Notes under the pieces: model-generated | Told to the model about the DNA's origin: nothing | Database searches by the model: none | Seen by the model: the letters and a program-made list of their open reading frames with translations, nothing else | Assembly: GCF_019112545.1 (NCBI RefSeq) | Contig: NW_025064912.1 | Span: forward strand, 135,473 to 199,472 | DNA: 64,000 nucleotides | Direction: 5' to 3' | Origin: Guyanagaster necrorhizus | Taxonomy: Eukaryota > Basidiomycota > Agaricomycetes > Agaricales > Physalacriaceae | Shown here: one piece after another, positions 35,401-47,915 of the stretch | Position numbering within the stretch: the first letter of the stretch is position 1 | How the letters are laid out: every line of letters begins with the position of its first letter | Made by a program: the position numbers and the translations under genes

Positions 35401-36760
35401 TCTGCTATATATCGACGTTCTAAAGGCAATAGAGCGCTATAACGCTATGATTCGGCCTTGTAAAAACTGTTCAACGCCCAGGACCCTGACTACCTTTCGT
35501 TAATTACAGTTGCATCTTTCCAGTCCTGAAGGGAAATAGCGAATGGTAAAATGCCCACGTCAGCGTCGATATAAATAATATTTCATTATCCAGTCACTAA
35601 GAGCGGGGTTTAGTCCCCTTCACGAACAGTGTGCAGTGTCAGAATAAGGTATCGGCCTGGTTTCCAACGGTGGTTAATAACCTCAGGAGATTATCCAGGG
35701 CTGTCCTGTTCATCAGTTGCTTTGAATGAGGAGATCAGAGACATATCAATATCGGCTGCACTCTTTAGATTAAAACGGGCCTGTTTACGAGGCCCCAATA
35801 TCCCAAAAAATCAATTTCAGGACTGTGAGATTCTGATACTGGAGTCTGATAGGAAGGCGCACCTTCCCGCTTCCCGTTGTAACGGAAAGTTACTCGAGCA
35901 TTGCCATGGACCTAACTGCCAGTGACTTGTTCAAGGCTTGTAAGTTCTCATGTTTCTCAAAGGTCAATTTGTTGCTACCCTCGAAAGGAAGCGCATGCCC
36001 TTCTAATATTATCATTGTCCTGGTTAGTGAAGGGTACTTCTTGCGGATTGTGACTAAGAGGGACTCGAGGATGTGTCAGTTCTGGTCGACGATCGTTCGA
36101 GCTTCAAGACCCCGCTTCAGTGGTACTACACCTTGAAAGAAATTACGCGGTGCTCAGGCTTTAAGTAATTTTTGCTCTGTTTCACTTGGCTGAAATTCTT
36201 CCGGGTTCGAAACTTTGACTGCTGTAAATATATCGGATTGTTGCACCACCGATGCAAAGTTTGGGTGCGAATCCTTCTGGACTCGTTGAAAAACTGGGCG
36301 TACTGTACATATTCGTTAGTCATCTCACAGCAGCTCATCCTAAACTTCTGGCAGCATGTTGGATCCAAGCACGGTAGCTTCCAAAGTCGGAGACGCAATA
36401 CCGCTTACGCTTCAAAGATGTCGCTATGACTAAGCAAAAACTTTAAACTCAAAGTCTCCTTCAAAGAGCACCTTTAGAACTGCATTGACCGTCGAAAACA
36501 GATAAAATTGCAAGGCAGAGAACCCGAAAGCAAAAAATACGGAGCCACGACGGTGGGAGCCTACAGGAAACACAAACAAATTGTGGCGCAGGGCCGAAGG
36601 TGAGGCGGAGATTGAATACAATCTCACCGCTCGCCTTATTTTTTCTATTCCGCCGCCAACGGTGAGTCAACTTTAAGTGAAAACTTTATTCTTAAATGTA
36701 TCTGATTATTTGCTATTACTGTCTCTCGTGGTCGCTCGTTGGATAATGAAGCGCCTCAAA
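32500..36760. other. 4.2 kb without a gene I can defend
   Basis: Normal CpG content. Several frames of 85-135 codons lie on both strands (for example 32,976-33,377 plus, 33,943-33,641 minus) but none shows a domain, signal peptide or splice pattern. It may be decayed sequence together with the long promoter expected of the WOPR regulator that follows. Confidence 0.4.
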
Positions 36761-36761
36761 C

Positions 36762-38173
36762 ATGTCGCAGTCGTCGTCAGCGTGGACAGAGCCACCGTGG
36801 TCGGGCTGGATAGAGACGACTGGTGATGCGCTGCTCATCCTCGAAGCCGCTCGTCGAGGCCTCATACCACGGGTGACACGTCGTTTAGTCGATGCCGAAC
36901 GCAAGATGATCACCTCCGGCTCTGTATTCGTGTTCGACGAGGACGAGAGTGGCATCAAACGTTGGACTGATGGATTTTTTTGGAGCCCGAGTCGCATTTT
37001 GGGCAACTTCCTGCTGTATCGCGAGACGGACAAGCGGGGGCCTAGTCATCGTGGACGTGGCGACGAGCAGCAGCAGCAACAGCAGCAGGAGGTGGACGAT
37101 TTTTCCACGGATAACCCGGCCAATAGGCGCCCTCGGACGGACGGACGTCTAATGAGTGTTGCTAAGCATCGTGAACGGAGTTTGGTCGGAAGTTTGACGA
37201 ATAGCTACAAGTTCAAGCCGGATGGATTGATGAAAAAGGTACGCTTGTCCTGTCTTTCTGTTCCCTGTCGTGTTGTCTAACTGTTGCCTAGACTTTTTCT
37301 TTGAATATCGGAGGAGTGGCGCAGCACCTGATATCCTATTACAAAGTTGAAGACGTCGAAAATGGTCGGCTACGCTCGCCTTCATCTCTGCCGGAGCTTG
37401 CATCGCTCGATATCAGCCCGGAGTATCTCGACAAAACACATTTTCGTAGCCCACCAAAGGTCGAGATAGGTGCTGATGGGATACCGCGGTACCGCGGTGA
37501 TGCAGATGATATCGATACCTCTCCAACGCTATCACCCACATCAATCACAGGACTCCCACTGCTGAGCGACGCTCATATCATTGAGGGCAATAAACGCTCG
37601 AGCAAGCGCTACGATCCATACGGTGCTCCCGCTGTGCCGAAGCGGCGGAAGCTGAACAAAACAGAGGAGCCGACGCCTAGCGCACCTCCAGAGCCGCCTG
37701 CAGAACCGCCGGCCCCCACAGCGCCCGTGCCAGTGGCCGCTCCTGTTCCTGTTGCTACCCCATTTCCGGATCCCAATGGCGCCGTTACCGCTACTGCGGT
37801 TGTTCCACATCTGCCCCCGTATCCATACAATTTCTACCAGATCCCACATCCCCATGTCTATTACCCTGCTCCGGTGACTGGGGTGTCACCGCCGCCGCCT
37901 CCGCAATCGCCCCCGTACCCCACACCTTACATGCCTTACACGCCGCCAGCAATGATACCTACAGACCCGACTCAACCAGGGACGGCACCACAGCCTCAGT
38001 ATTATTCGTATTACCCCCCGCCGGGATATCCGCCATATCCAGGGATGTGGCCGGCGTATCCAGGGTACCCCATGCCGCCACCGCCTCAGGTGGTCCAGCA
38101 ACAGCAATCTGAGTCTGCAGCTGAACAAGGACAAGAGCAGCAGCAGCAACAGCAACAACAAGTAGCGGTATAG
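36762..38173 (+). CDS. Gti1/Pac2 (WOPR) transcription factor (452 aa, 2 exons)
   Basis: Exon 1 (36,762-37,238) and exon 2 (37,292-38,173) join in frame across a 53-nt GT-AG intron. The two halves of the WOPR DNA-binding fold are visible. WOPRa shows GLIPRVTRRLVDAERKMI, SGSVFVFDEDESGIKRWTDG and FFWSPSRI. WOPRb shows SYKFKPDGLMKKTFSL and VAQHLISYYKVEDV. A Gln run splits the two, and the C-terminal half is rich in Pro and Tyr and ends in a second Gln run. Family knowledge: fungal WOPR proteins (Wor1, Ryp1, Sge1) are nuclear regulators of morphology, sexual development, effector and secondary-metabolite genes. Its place between the A-T-TE copies makes a regulatory link possible but unproven. The long gene-poor upstream region would suit complex regulation. 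Confidence 0.9.
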
Positions 38174-40512
38174 AGTTTGGCTTTGGCTTTCTAATCTTGT
38201 TCTTCTCTCCTATTCTATCTTGTCGCGTTTTTTTTTCAAGTGTATGATTCCCCGTTTCTAACCTGTCCTGTATCTTGTCATCTTTTCTTTGTTTTGTCGG
38301 TGCTTACTGTAGTATGGTATTCATTTGTGGGTTTAGGGGAGGTTTTGTTTAAAGGCCGGTGTACAGTATTACGTGGATTTCGTTCTTAACCTGGTACGGA
38401 AGTAACTTAGCTTCTAGTGTTCATACCGTACATTATAATCTGAATATGCCATTTTGTATTATTATTAAAATCAAAAGCTCGTCGCGGCATAACTTTGAGG
38501 TTTCTGGATCTTGACAAGGCATGTGAAGTAAAATCTACAGGAACCCTTTGAGGTACAGCTCGCCGTCCGCTTACGACAAGTTGAGGACTTGGCAGACCTG
38601 AATCAGACAGGGTTTTCTGATTTTGAACTTGGGAACTTTTTACAATATCCGAATGGCCTGCAGGGTCTCGGGAGCCGCAAATTGTAGGCACAATCGGGTA
38701 CAATTTACACCGAAATTAGAATGACAACTTTCTCCACGGAGCCATTGTATGTAATGCCTTAATTAAAACCGAATGCTACAAGCCTACAGCCTGTATCTTT
38801 GTCACGATTGTTTTATTCATTTACAACCACTTGCTACCCAGAATCCTGATGAAATCTACAAAAATCCTATCCTTGAGGCTATTTTTACGAATACGGCAAG
38901 AAGTAAGTTTCCGCTTCTGTGTTGTCTTCCGGACTCAATATATAAACTTCAGCGTTCACGACTTGCCAAGTTGTATCGAAGGCATCACGCAGTACATGCG
39001 GCTTAAGATTCAGAAGTCACGGCTATGCAAAGATCACCTGATCCGTTGGATGATCGCCATTCAACAAAAATGTCAAATCTTTGACCTTTGTTCCTGCTAT
39101 CATCAGCTGGTAACGCTCGGAACTCGAGAGACTCCGTTTGATAAGGCAGGCGCCGTTTTCGTTACTCAGGGGCTTTCGATACGCTGGGATCCCATCGATA
39201 GGCCAATTGCCACATGGTGTTCGGCCCTCACGGCACTGGCACTTACACTTGCACTGGATCTTATTGCCGCCTTCTGTCTCCACAAATACCATAAACTTGG
39301 TACTCTGACAGCTTTTGTTCGCTCTTTACACATGTGGTACAACTTGTTTTCTCGCTCTCTTCTCCCGCACCCTGGGGAACTTATACCCGAGTCCGAATCA
39401 TTCGAATCTGCTTTTTTCTGGTACTCGCACCCCATCCATTTATCCGCCCAGGGACTGGTATGAGGTCCTAATATATTTCTAAAATACGACGTGGGTAGCG
39501 GCAATAGGTGCTTGGCGTCTTTGGGTCTCGACGGCATCCTACGAAGACAATGCCTCATGCTCGCGAACCTCTTGTGCATTAGATTGTCCGACTGGATCCC
39601 TCTGGACTGATCATGAACTGATAGTTCTTCTGTTATTTCCCGTCTGTGACAAACGGTCGTCCTGTTCTGTAGAGATCTTCACCTGTATTGGTCTACCTTG
39701 GTCCTGCATATTTACATCTCCATCCGATCATCGTGCGGAAAGCGCGAGATGGGGGCTGTGTATTTTCTTTCAGAGGCCACAGGTGCGCTAGGAAGAGGAC
39801 GCTAAGAGAAAAAGTGGACTAGAGTCCACTCGATGTCGCATTCCATTCGGATTCATGTTGGAGCTTTATTCTTGCGAGGGCGTCGGCTTTCAATGCCGCG
39901 TTTATAAATCAAACTCCGGTTCACCTCATCTCCGCGTTCGTGGAATCATCCCTGATGCACTCTGATCACATATTTATACTGGCATATGTCATCCAATATT
40001 CGTTGGTACCTCTTGATGGCATATTTTCATCGACATAACAGCTCGATTATATCGATTGCCCTCATCCTCCAGGGCGAGGGACCGGCTCCGCCGCAATAAA
40101 GGCGTGTTGCCCTCACGGCAGTAGACCGGCATATCACAGGATACTCGCTTACTCGCCGTGTACGGAACCCTGCGCTAGCCACGGCTATATCTGCATCATG
40201 AATCAATTAAGTCAACAAATCCTGATCGTGTGGGTTCAAGCTTCTTCAATTCATGTCCGGTAGCATTGACACATCAAACAGGCCCCGAAGGCACAAATAG
40301 CTCTCCGGAGACGTACATTTCGTGTCGATGTATCAACTAAAAATCAGCGCATAACGTTCGCTGGCGAGTACGTAAGGCTTCTGCATCTTGGTCGAGAACA
40401 ATCCCCAGTTGGACCGATTTCCAAGGGTATTTTTTTTTCCCTTGGCCTTGTTTATAAGCTGGGCGATCATGGACGAGTTGTTCATCCACTCATCAATCTT
40501 TCGTTGGTTGGG
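38174..40512. other. 2.3 kb without a gene I can defend
   Basis: Contains the 3' flank of the WOPR gene (T-rich stretch near 38,230). A 210-codon frame at 38,831-39,463 shows no recognisable domain or start context. The promoter of the oxidase gene lies at the right end. Confidence 0.4.
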
Positions 40513-43500
40513 ATGGTTTTCCTCGATTCTTTTCTTGGGCCAGTCGCCCTTTCCGCTCTTGTACGCATCTCTTATCGTCGCGACGAATAGTCTACTTACT
40601 GGCGGTTTATAGTTCTCTTCAGCGCAAGCTTCAACTCACATTCATTCAATTGCGTCGGGGCATTTGCACCGTCGTCAATCTATCCCGACGGATCTTCCCG
40701 GAAACTGGACTTCGCTGGGATGTTACACGTTCGTAATTTAGCGTAACCATTACATTGTGCTCAACGTCATTTGCTTGTAGGGATACCCAAGCCACGCGGA
40801 CACTCTCCTCGGCTTCATACACCAGTTCGGACAACATGACCGTCGCAAACTGCATCAACTATTGCGGTGATCAAGGGTACATATATTCCGGAGTCGAATA
40901 TTCCCAAGAATGCTGTACGTAGGAATCAATGTTGAGCTTCCTCATGCTGATCCTCGGGGGTTTTTTGCGACGCAGATTGCGGCAACGACATAGAAGCCGA
41001 CGACACCAACGCAACTGCGACTGATTGTGATATGGCATGTACCGGCAACACGCTCCAACTTTGCGGTGGCCCCAATCGATTGAATTTGTTCTGGAGTGGT
41101 GCAACGCCTCCAGCTCCACCTGTGATTGTACCGTCTGTCGGAAACTGGACTTCTCTCGGTTGCTACAGGTGACTGATTCTTCTCCCTTTACATGACAATG
41201 CCTTGTGGCTAAACATATCTGCCACTCTGAAAGCGACAACGTTGATGGACAGCGTACATTTACTGTCGGAATGGATGTTACAAACGTCACAATTGAAACA
41301 TGTACCAGTGCATGCTTCACCTCCGGCTATCAGTTCGCTGGGACTGAATATTCTACCCAGTGCTGTAAGGATCTCATCCCGTCATTCGTGTCGTTCGACG
41401 TTTTTCGCTGATGAATGACGAAACAGTCTGTGGCACGAGTATTGCAAATGGGGGTGCTCCAGCGGCGAGTACTGATTGCACGATGACTTGTGCTGGAAAT
41501 AGCTCAGAGTATTGTGGTGGACCAAATCGACTAAACGCCTACAACTATACTGGGACCAACTTGCCCGCCATTAACAGTGGTGGTGGAGCCGCTGGAGGGG
41601 GCGGGTCGACAACCGTTTTCCCTGTGCTCTCAGGCCTGCCGCAATCGTGGAGCTACAACGCTTGTTGGGTGTACGTTATATATCTCCCTTGATGATCTGA
41701 CATCATGTCGCTGATGTCCGGATGCTGTCTTGCAGAGATAACGCTCATGGCCGCATCCTCCAGACAGAGATTGGCGCAAGTACGAACAACACAGTCGAGT
41801 CATGCATTGCTTCGTGTATTGAAGGGAACTTCACCGTGGCGGGAGTGGAATACGGCCAAGAATGCTGTAGGTCATTTTCGTCATGCGACCGCGGCATTTC
41901 CTAATGTAAACATCCTCGTTCAGACTGTGGGAACGAACTCATCAATGGAGCGGCGCTCGCCGCAGAATCTGATTGCAGCATGAGCTGCACCGGAAACTCG
42001 ACGTGGGTTTCTTCGCAATCGCTGCAGGGCTGTGCGTTGTCATATGAACTAACTGTTGGTCATTTTCAGCGAGGCTTGTGGCGCAGGAAACCGTCTTTCA
42101 GTATACTCGACGACGAATATCACTGCACTTCCTATCGCAATTGCTCAGGTAGACGATCTCCCGGGAGAATGGGCCTATCTTGGTTGCTACACGTCAGTGT
42201 TTCTTCTAAACGTTCTAATAAAAGTTCTAACAAATCGGGTCCATCTAGTGATGAACAAACCGGAACACGTACCCTGCCGTGGCAAAACATATGGCCCACG
42301 AACAACAGCGTCGAAGCCTGTCTGAATCAATGCGCTGCCTTTGGGTACCCTGCGGCCGGACTCGAATACGGCGAAGAGTGCTGTAAGTCACCACCGCTTC
42401 TTTATATCTTGTGTCTCCCCCTCAACAGGTTATTGTTGAACAGACTGCGGGGACATCTCTGATATAGCCGCACATTCCTCTGTCGAGGCAGAGGCATCTG
42501 ACTGCGACATTCAGTGTTCAGGTGATCCCCTCCATCTCTGTGGTGGGGGTTTGCGCCTGCAGCTGTACACTTGGAATGGAACAATGAACGTTTGGCACAC
42601 GCCTGAGGTCACTGGTCAATATGAAGTGAGTTATCTCCCGCGTCGGATTTTTGATTGTCCCTCATCATTCCCATAGTTCTTCGGTAAGGCTATAGTTACT
42701 CTCGGGAAGTTCTGACCCCTTAACTTATCTTCTAGTTCCCGGGTAAGTTTTCGCTTCCGATCGAAAATTAATAATCTTACATTTTAACCTCTTTCGTAAA
42801 AGGGTGGTCGTTCCTCTGATCGCGACGGTGGGTGTTAATAATAAGGTGACGTTCCTCGAGAAAAGCGGTACCAGTAGGTTCGTCGGCTTTTTTTAATTCT
42901 ATTTGTCCTTTTGTTTTTGATCGGCAACTCCGCACTCTATTTTCAGCTTTGCAAACTCTACGGGAGCCTACGAGCTTGACTTGAGTTTGGTGGATCAGTT
43001 CGATTTGGCTTGGCGCACGATGCATGTGCAGACCGACGTCTTTTGTTCAGGAAGTATCATTCTTCCGGATATAGCTGGACGGCAGATTAATGTCGGAGGT
43101 GGGAAAATTGGCTCATATTGTCTTATGATCGAACTGACGTCATGGCCGTGTAGGTTGGTCGCTGACAAGTACGTTTGGTGTCCGCCTGTACACCCCCAAT
43201 GGTGTTCCTGGAACAAATTCAACAAATGACTGGGAGGAAAACTGGGAGGAGTTGAGTCTTCAGGTGAGGATTTTCCGCACATTAATGAATTCTCTGCTGA
43301 GATGTCTTTTCCATTAACAGCGAGGCCGGTGGTATCCGACAGCGATGATGATGGCAAACGGAAGTATTCTGGTAATTGGTGGTGAAACAGGAAGCAACGC
43401 CTCTCCGCAGCCCAACCTCGAGATACTACCCAAGCCTGCTGGCGGAGACACTGTTGTAGACCTCCCTTGGCTGCAGAGGACAGACCCGAATAATTTGTAT

Positions 43501-44761
43501 CCCTTCATGTTTGTCTTGCCTGGCGGTGGTATCCTTTCTGGTAAGCGTCTTTCTTTTCCTTTCGTGGCTAATGCTCACCTTGAATGAAACAGTGTACTAC
43601 AATGAAGCGCGCATTCTCGATCCCGTTACCTTCGATACGGTGACGGAACTACCTAACCTTCCTGCTTCAGTTAACGATTGTAAGTTTACTGTATGATCAC
43701 ATTCCTGCAGCTGACATACGTGCCCATTCAGTCTTGGGTGGCCGAACGTACCCTCTCGAGGGCGCCGCAGTGCTCTTCCCCCAGTACGCTCCCTACACCG
43801 ACCCTGTTCGTGTTTTGTTGTGTGGTGGTTCCTCTCCCGGTGCTGGTATTGCTCTCGACAACTGTGTATCCATTGAACCCGAAGTTGAAAATGCTACATG
43901 GACTTTGGAGCGAATGGTAGGCGCTTTCATGTCCAATGGATATATCTTGTTAATAATTGCATTAATCTAGCCATCCCAACGTGTGATGAGCTGCATGGTT
44001 CCATTGCCCGACGGCACTTTCCTCATTTTGAATGGTGCTCATCAAGGTGTAGCTGGCTTTGGACTCGGAACAGATCCGAATTTGCAGGCGATTCTCTATG
44101 ACCCGACTCAAACTGTCAATCAGAGGATATCGATCTTGAATTCAACGATTGTCGCCAGAATGTACCATTCTGAAGCCGTTCTTCTTCCGGACGCACGTGT
44201 TCTGATTTCCGGATCTGACCCGGAAGATGGAGTAAACCCGGAAGAGTTTAGGATTGAGGTTAATCTCCTCAGACGTGTTGTGGAATGGCTAACTGAACCA
44301 CCTCTTCAGGTATACATCCCACCTTATCTCTCTATGGGTTTCACCCAGCCCGAGTATACCCTCGAAGAAAGCGACTGGGCGTACGGAGGAACGTACACCG
44401 TATCTAATATCACCCTCCATCAAGGTGAGATCTCTGGTGTCAGGATATCTCTCGTTGGCGGTACGTGTACATTCTTCATCTCAGCTTCAGACCCTCTCAT
44501 ACATCCCACTTCCCAGCCGTTTCCAGCACCCACGGTAATAGCATGGGCAGCCGTACCATTTTCCCTGAAATCAGCTGCTCTGGAACATCTTGCACTGTCA
44601 CCGCGCCACCTAACGCCAACATCTGTCCCCCGGGATGGCATCAGTTGTTCATTCTCGATGGACCGACGCCTTCATCCTCCGTGTGGGTGCGCATCGGTGG
44701 CGACCCAGCACAGCTCGGGAACTGGCCCGACCTCCCTGGCTTTACTACACCCGGTGTTTAA
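40513..44761 (+). CDS. Secreted copper radical oxidase with four WSC domains (1013 aa, 22 exons)
   Basis: Likely an extracellular oxidase of the glyoxal/galactose-oxidase family that turns aldehydes or alcohols into acids or aldehydes and makes H2O2. Twenty-two exons (40,513-40,560 to 44,517-44,761) join in frame. A short signal peptide ([16 protein letters not shown], then FSSAQAS) is followed by four WSC domains, each with CGN/CGT and C.GGxxRL words, at about residues 45-445. These may bind cell-wall glycans. The catalytic part has C568 in VFCSG, Y627 in RWYPT, Y851-H852 in MYHSE and H938 in THGNSMGSR, matching the Cys-Tyr cofactor and copper ligands of glyoxal oxidase. Two consecutive exons have only 7 nt. 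The start was chosen for the signal peptide; an upstream ATG in another frame at 40,388 was rejected. Substrate unknown. Confidence 0.9.
42677..42742 (+). other. Two consecutive 7-nt microexons in the oxidase gene
   Basis: TTCTTCG (42,677-42,683) and TTCCCGG (42,736-42,742) are each bounded by AG before and GTAAG after. Including both keeps the frame and yields [15 protein letters not shown], which matches the conserved start of the glyoxal-oxidase domain. Skipping one would shift the frame. Confidence 0.75.
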
Positions 44762-44997
44762 TCCGAGTTCTCCCCCTTCTTTTTTTTCGTAACGCTGTTT
44801 ATGGACTATGTGGTAATACTCTCAAAATTATGGTCTATCCCTGTTCGTCTTTATTGGCTATCTCTTTTCCGTCGGACATTGGTGCTAACCTGCTGGCGAT
44901 TATAATACGACGACGCTGTACGCTGTATACGTAGCCTGTTGTAACGAATCGTCACGGACATATATATCTAGCTCTCTTCTACATCTACATGTCGGAT

Positions 44998-45345
44998 CGA
45001 TCTCGCAGATTGGTGTAGGTCCTTCATATTATCGAGCGACGTCGTACCCAGAACGGGCGCGGTGACACCTGAATAAGATGAAGATACGGGGACTACACGA
45101 TAGCGTGTCAGCTCACCTTCCTTGCTGAGAATTCACGCAATCGATGGCTGAGCCATCGTTATGCCCTTCTTCTGCGCGAGCTCTTCGAGCCTGCGAAACA
45201 AATGAGAGGTGTATATTGTGAGGCCCGAGCTTATCGCACCTGTTAACAATGGCATCCGTAGATGCTCCACTATTGTCCAATGAGCCTACATTCGATGGGT
45301 TAGCTATAAATAAAATATGAAGAAACAAACTCACCGATCAGTCTC
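44998..45345 (-). pseudogene. C-terminal fragment of an aldo/keto reductase
   Basis: On the minus strand, spliced segments read STDAIVNRLEELAQKKGI, TMAQPSIA, a TGA where Trp is expected, ILSKE, and after another intron GVTAPVLGTTSLDNMKDL. These are the last helices and the cofactor phosphate-binding GTTS loop of NADPH-dependent aldo/keto reductases. The N-terminal two-thirds are absent here; a matching N-terminal piece lies at 62,193-62,632. The Trp-to-stop change shows the fragment is dead. It lies tail-to-tail with the copper radical oxidase gene. Confidence 0.75.
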
Positions 45346-45359
45346 ACCACATTTTGTAT

Positions 45360-46716
45360 CACTGAGCTTGGTGAGCGGCCTCGTTAACTTCCCTTTAGCC
45401 AAAGGGCAGTATGGGATGGAACTGACACTGAACATCTAAAAAGCTTTGAGAACATTAAAAATGTTGATGATCCGATTCAATTGAAAAAAATTCGTTTTGT
45501 ACCCGCCTTCTATGGCCAGCTTGAATGCGAACATGTTACGATGTGCGATGCCTCGACAGTAGCGAGCTTTTATGGATCTGGGATCATACTCCAGGGCCGA
45601 ATCACAAGCTTCCTCGGCCTGTAGATACCTGCTCCCCGATAAGTTTGTGCAATAATTTCCTCGCTAGAACTCACAATTCAAGCTCTAGACATGCTGCAGC
45701 GATGTTAATGTAATACGTGGGTCGTGGTCCGTGAACACTGATAGCTTTCTGGTAGTACTCGATAGCCTCTTCATATTTTCCTTGTCGAAAACAAGCATTG
45801 CCCTGTATGTCGGTCAGTCATTGTCGTAGCCGTCAAAAGAAAGCTCATACCTGTTCCTTGAGCACTTCTGCTTGCTTGGACTTTTCTCTTGACATTTCAG
45901 CTCGTTTGGCAGTCCTAGCTTCCACCTCATCCTCGCGGGCGTGAGGTGGGTTGCGTCTGCATTTCTTCTGCTGTGGTGGTGGTGGAGGTGTAGATGATGA
46001 AGATTCTTGTCGTTGCTCCCGGAATACCAGGTGTGGGCTCCCCCGCCCGTCCCCTGCACGACCCGTCCTGTGGCCAGTGATATAATCAGTATCACCGGCC
46101 TGCCTGATGGTATCCGTGAACATCACGGGTCTATCTGGATCCTGTGTTCCTTGTGCCTCGATGCGTCATCCTTCAGAATACGTTCTGTTGCTTCTGTCTG
46201 GTACCACCGCGCTCTGCGGCAAGCAGCGAGTCATGGCTATAATGACTCGCGTGCTGCCGTCTTCGTTATTAACGTCTCCAACGTAGCCTAACCAGCCTCG
46301 TCCCACGGGACCGTACGCGCAAGGGCACTCATTAACGTCGACCGGGACTTCGCTGGGTCCAAATGTGTGGGACTCGATACGCGAAGTCGGTGATGGCGTG
46401 TAAATTATGTTGCTCCTAGCAACGCACTGCAACGTCATCGACTTGAGACTGTACGATTCCGGCAGACCCCTCCAGCGACACCCCAGTTGCAGCATGGTTC
46501 AGGTGTGCAGTCATCCGGAAATATGACCCTAGATCCCAAGGAAGACCCCAAGTGGCAAAAAATGACTTCACCCTGGCGTTGTGGATGGCACCGCTAAAAT
46601 TGAGGCAACAAATTGTTGTGCCACCTTCCCTCGTGTACTGAAGCAGGCGCTGAAGGACACCAGCATTTTGTGGCTTCGAGGGCTAGGACGAGCACAGATG
46701 GTAGCGGCATCATCAT
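45360..46716 (-). pseudogene. Decayed TPR protein with amidotransferase-like N-domain (copy A)
   Basis: From 46,716 the minus strand reads MMMPLPSVLVLALEATK, then in other frames LQRLLQYTREGGTTICCLNF, FFATWGLPWDLGSYFR and CAYGPVGRGWLGYVGDVN. This resembles the class-I amidotransferase/ThuA-like domain often found before TPRs in basidiomycete proteins. From 46,126 the TPR part follows: EVEARTAKRAEMSREKSK, GNACFRQGKYEEAIEYY, then AEEACDSALEYDPRSIKARY. Compared with copy B about 50 codons after VLVLAL are missing, and frames change at least twice, with a stop near the end. The domain name is from general family knowledge; the TPR call is firmer. Confidence 0.6.
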
Positions 46717-47137
46717 AGTGGTCGAATAAAGAGAAAAAAAAGGAAATCACGATTTCCTTTTAGGGTTCCGTAATGCAAATTTGACGTTTCGACGCGTCGC
46801 GTCGCATCAATTGCTATATTTAGAAAACCCGGAAATACAGAAAAATGTATGGAAACGAATGTGCTGATAAATCAGGTCTTCACCAGTGCTAACCGCCGAC
46901 TGATCCTCGCAAGGTAAGAAAACTGTTATCAACGGCAAAGTTGAGTCAGAGATGTGTACATAAAATGCACGTAGCCCATCCTTCAAAAGAGGTCAAAGGA
47001 ACTCAGAAGTCGCGTGGGAGGAGCGCAGGTAGTGGCGTTTCACCTCTACTAATGATCGCAGACTCGGATTTTAAAGAAGGGAAATTAGAAATTCATCACA
47101 GCCAACGTACATCTGGGACACGCTGTGGTTGGTAGGT
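46717..47137. other. No gene
   Basis: Short frames only. A GCGTCGCGTCGC run occurs near 46,791-46,803. Confidence 0.4.
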
Positions 47138-47915
47138 ACTCATGATAACTGCCATTTGCCTCCCATTGCAGTGACTACCGAAGCCACTTGGCCGATATCT
47201 TTCACGAACTCTTCGTAGTTGTCACGGTCAGCCATGATACCTTGGATCAATGTCAGAGAAGATGGAAGGTACTTCAAGGTGAGCTAGAACAATATTAGCC
47301 TCAAGGGATGCAGCATCAATAAGACTAAGACGCGAAGAATATGTTTTAGATATCTCCATTGGAATGGTGAACTACACTCCAATCGATCTTGTCAGCCAAT
47401 TCTCGGACTTGCGTTGAAACCCGCATGTGGCCGAGATGGTTGACTAACGCGAATGTAGGTTTTTCGTGAGCTGAGCACGATTTAAGCTATGCCAAAGACA
47501 GCTTAGTACATATCGACAAAGAGCAATAGACGGAGACCCCAGCCAATGACAAATCAGTGTTGTTACCTCTGAATTGTGACCACCTTTGTAATAGCTGAGG
47601 CAGCATATGGTATGTCGAGATTTCCTAAGCATGTACGAGACCGAGGGAACAGACTTTTGTTCGGGCCAGGAGACTCTGAGTCCTCTGAAGGTTTGGGATG
47701 CGGTACAGCCCTTAATAATAACAGTCATGGCTACGATTAGTCACACAGGTATAGTGCGTACCGTAAGAGGGGTGCTTTGGTACAAGTCCAAGTCGATATG
47801 GAGATGATAAAGCACCTTCGGTATATCCTTGAACCATACGTACGGTGCCATCGGGTACGGATCCTGTTTGCAAATCGCAACCAAACTTCTCTCCGAAAAT
47901 TACCAAGTCAATCAT
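47138..47915 (-). CDS. Hypothetical protein, about five exons
   Basis: An ATG at 47,915 opens MIDLVIFGEKFGCDLQTGSV. Later exons plausibly read HEKPTFALVNHLGHMRVSTQ, VRELADKIDWSV and finally IMADRDNYEEFVKDIGQVAS, VVTAMGGKWQLS before a stop near 47,138. GT-AG borders are visible (for example the donor after 47,762), but the second exon contains a TAG in the frame I prefer (after LGLVHA). The gene may therefore be mis-spliced in my reading or decayed. I recognise no family. It lies upstream of, and divergent from, the right A-T-TE gene, with about 730 nt between the start codons, so the two could share a promoter region. Confidence 0.4.

Noticed and set aside
36190..36215. GGGTTCGAAAC as a tRNA B box
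   Set aside because: No A box at the right distance and no acceptor stem.
36716..37855. Minus-strand Arg/Gly-rich ORFs opposite the WOPR gene
   Set aside because: Antisense of Pro/Gln-rich coding sequence; no own signals.
38831..39463. 210-codon plus-strand ORF
   Set aside because: No domain, no start context, and composition like neighbouring non-coding DNA; a forced match to receptor helices was not convincing.
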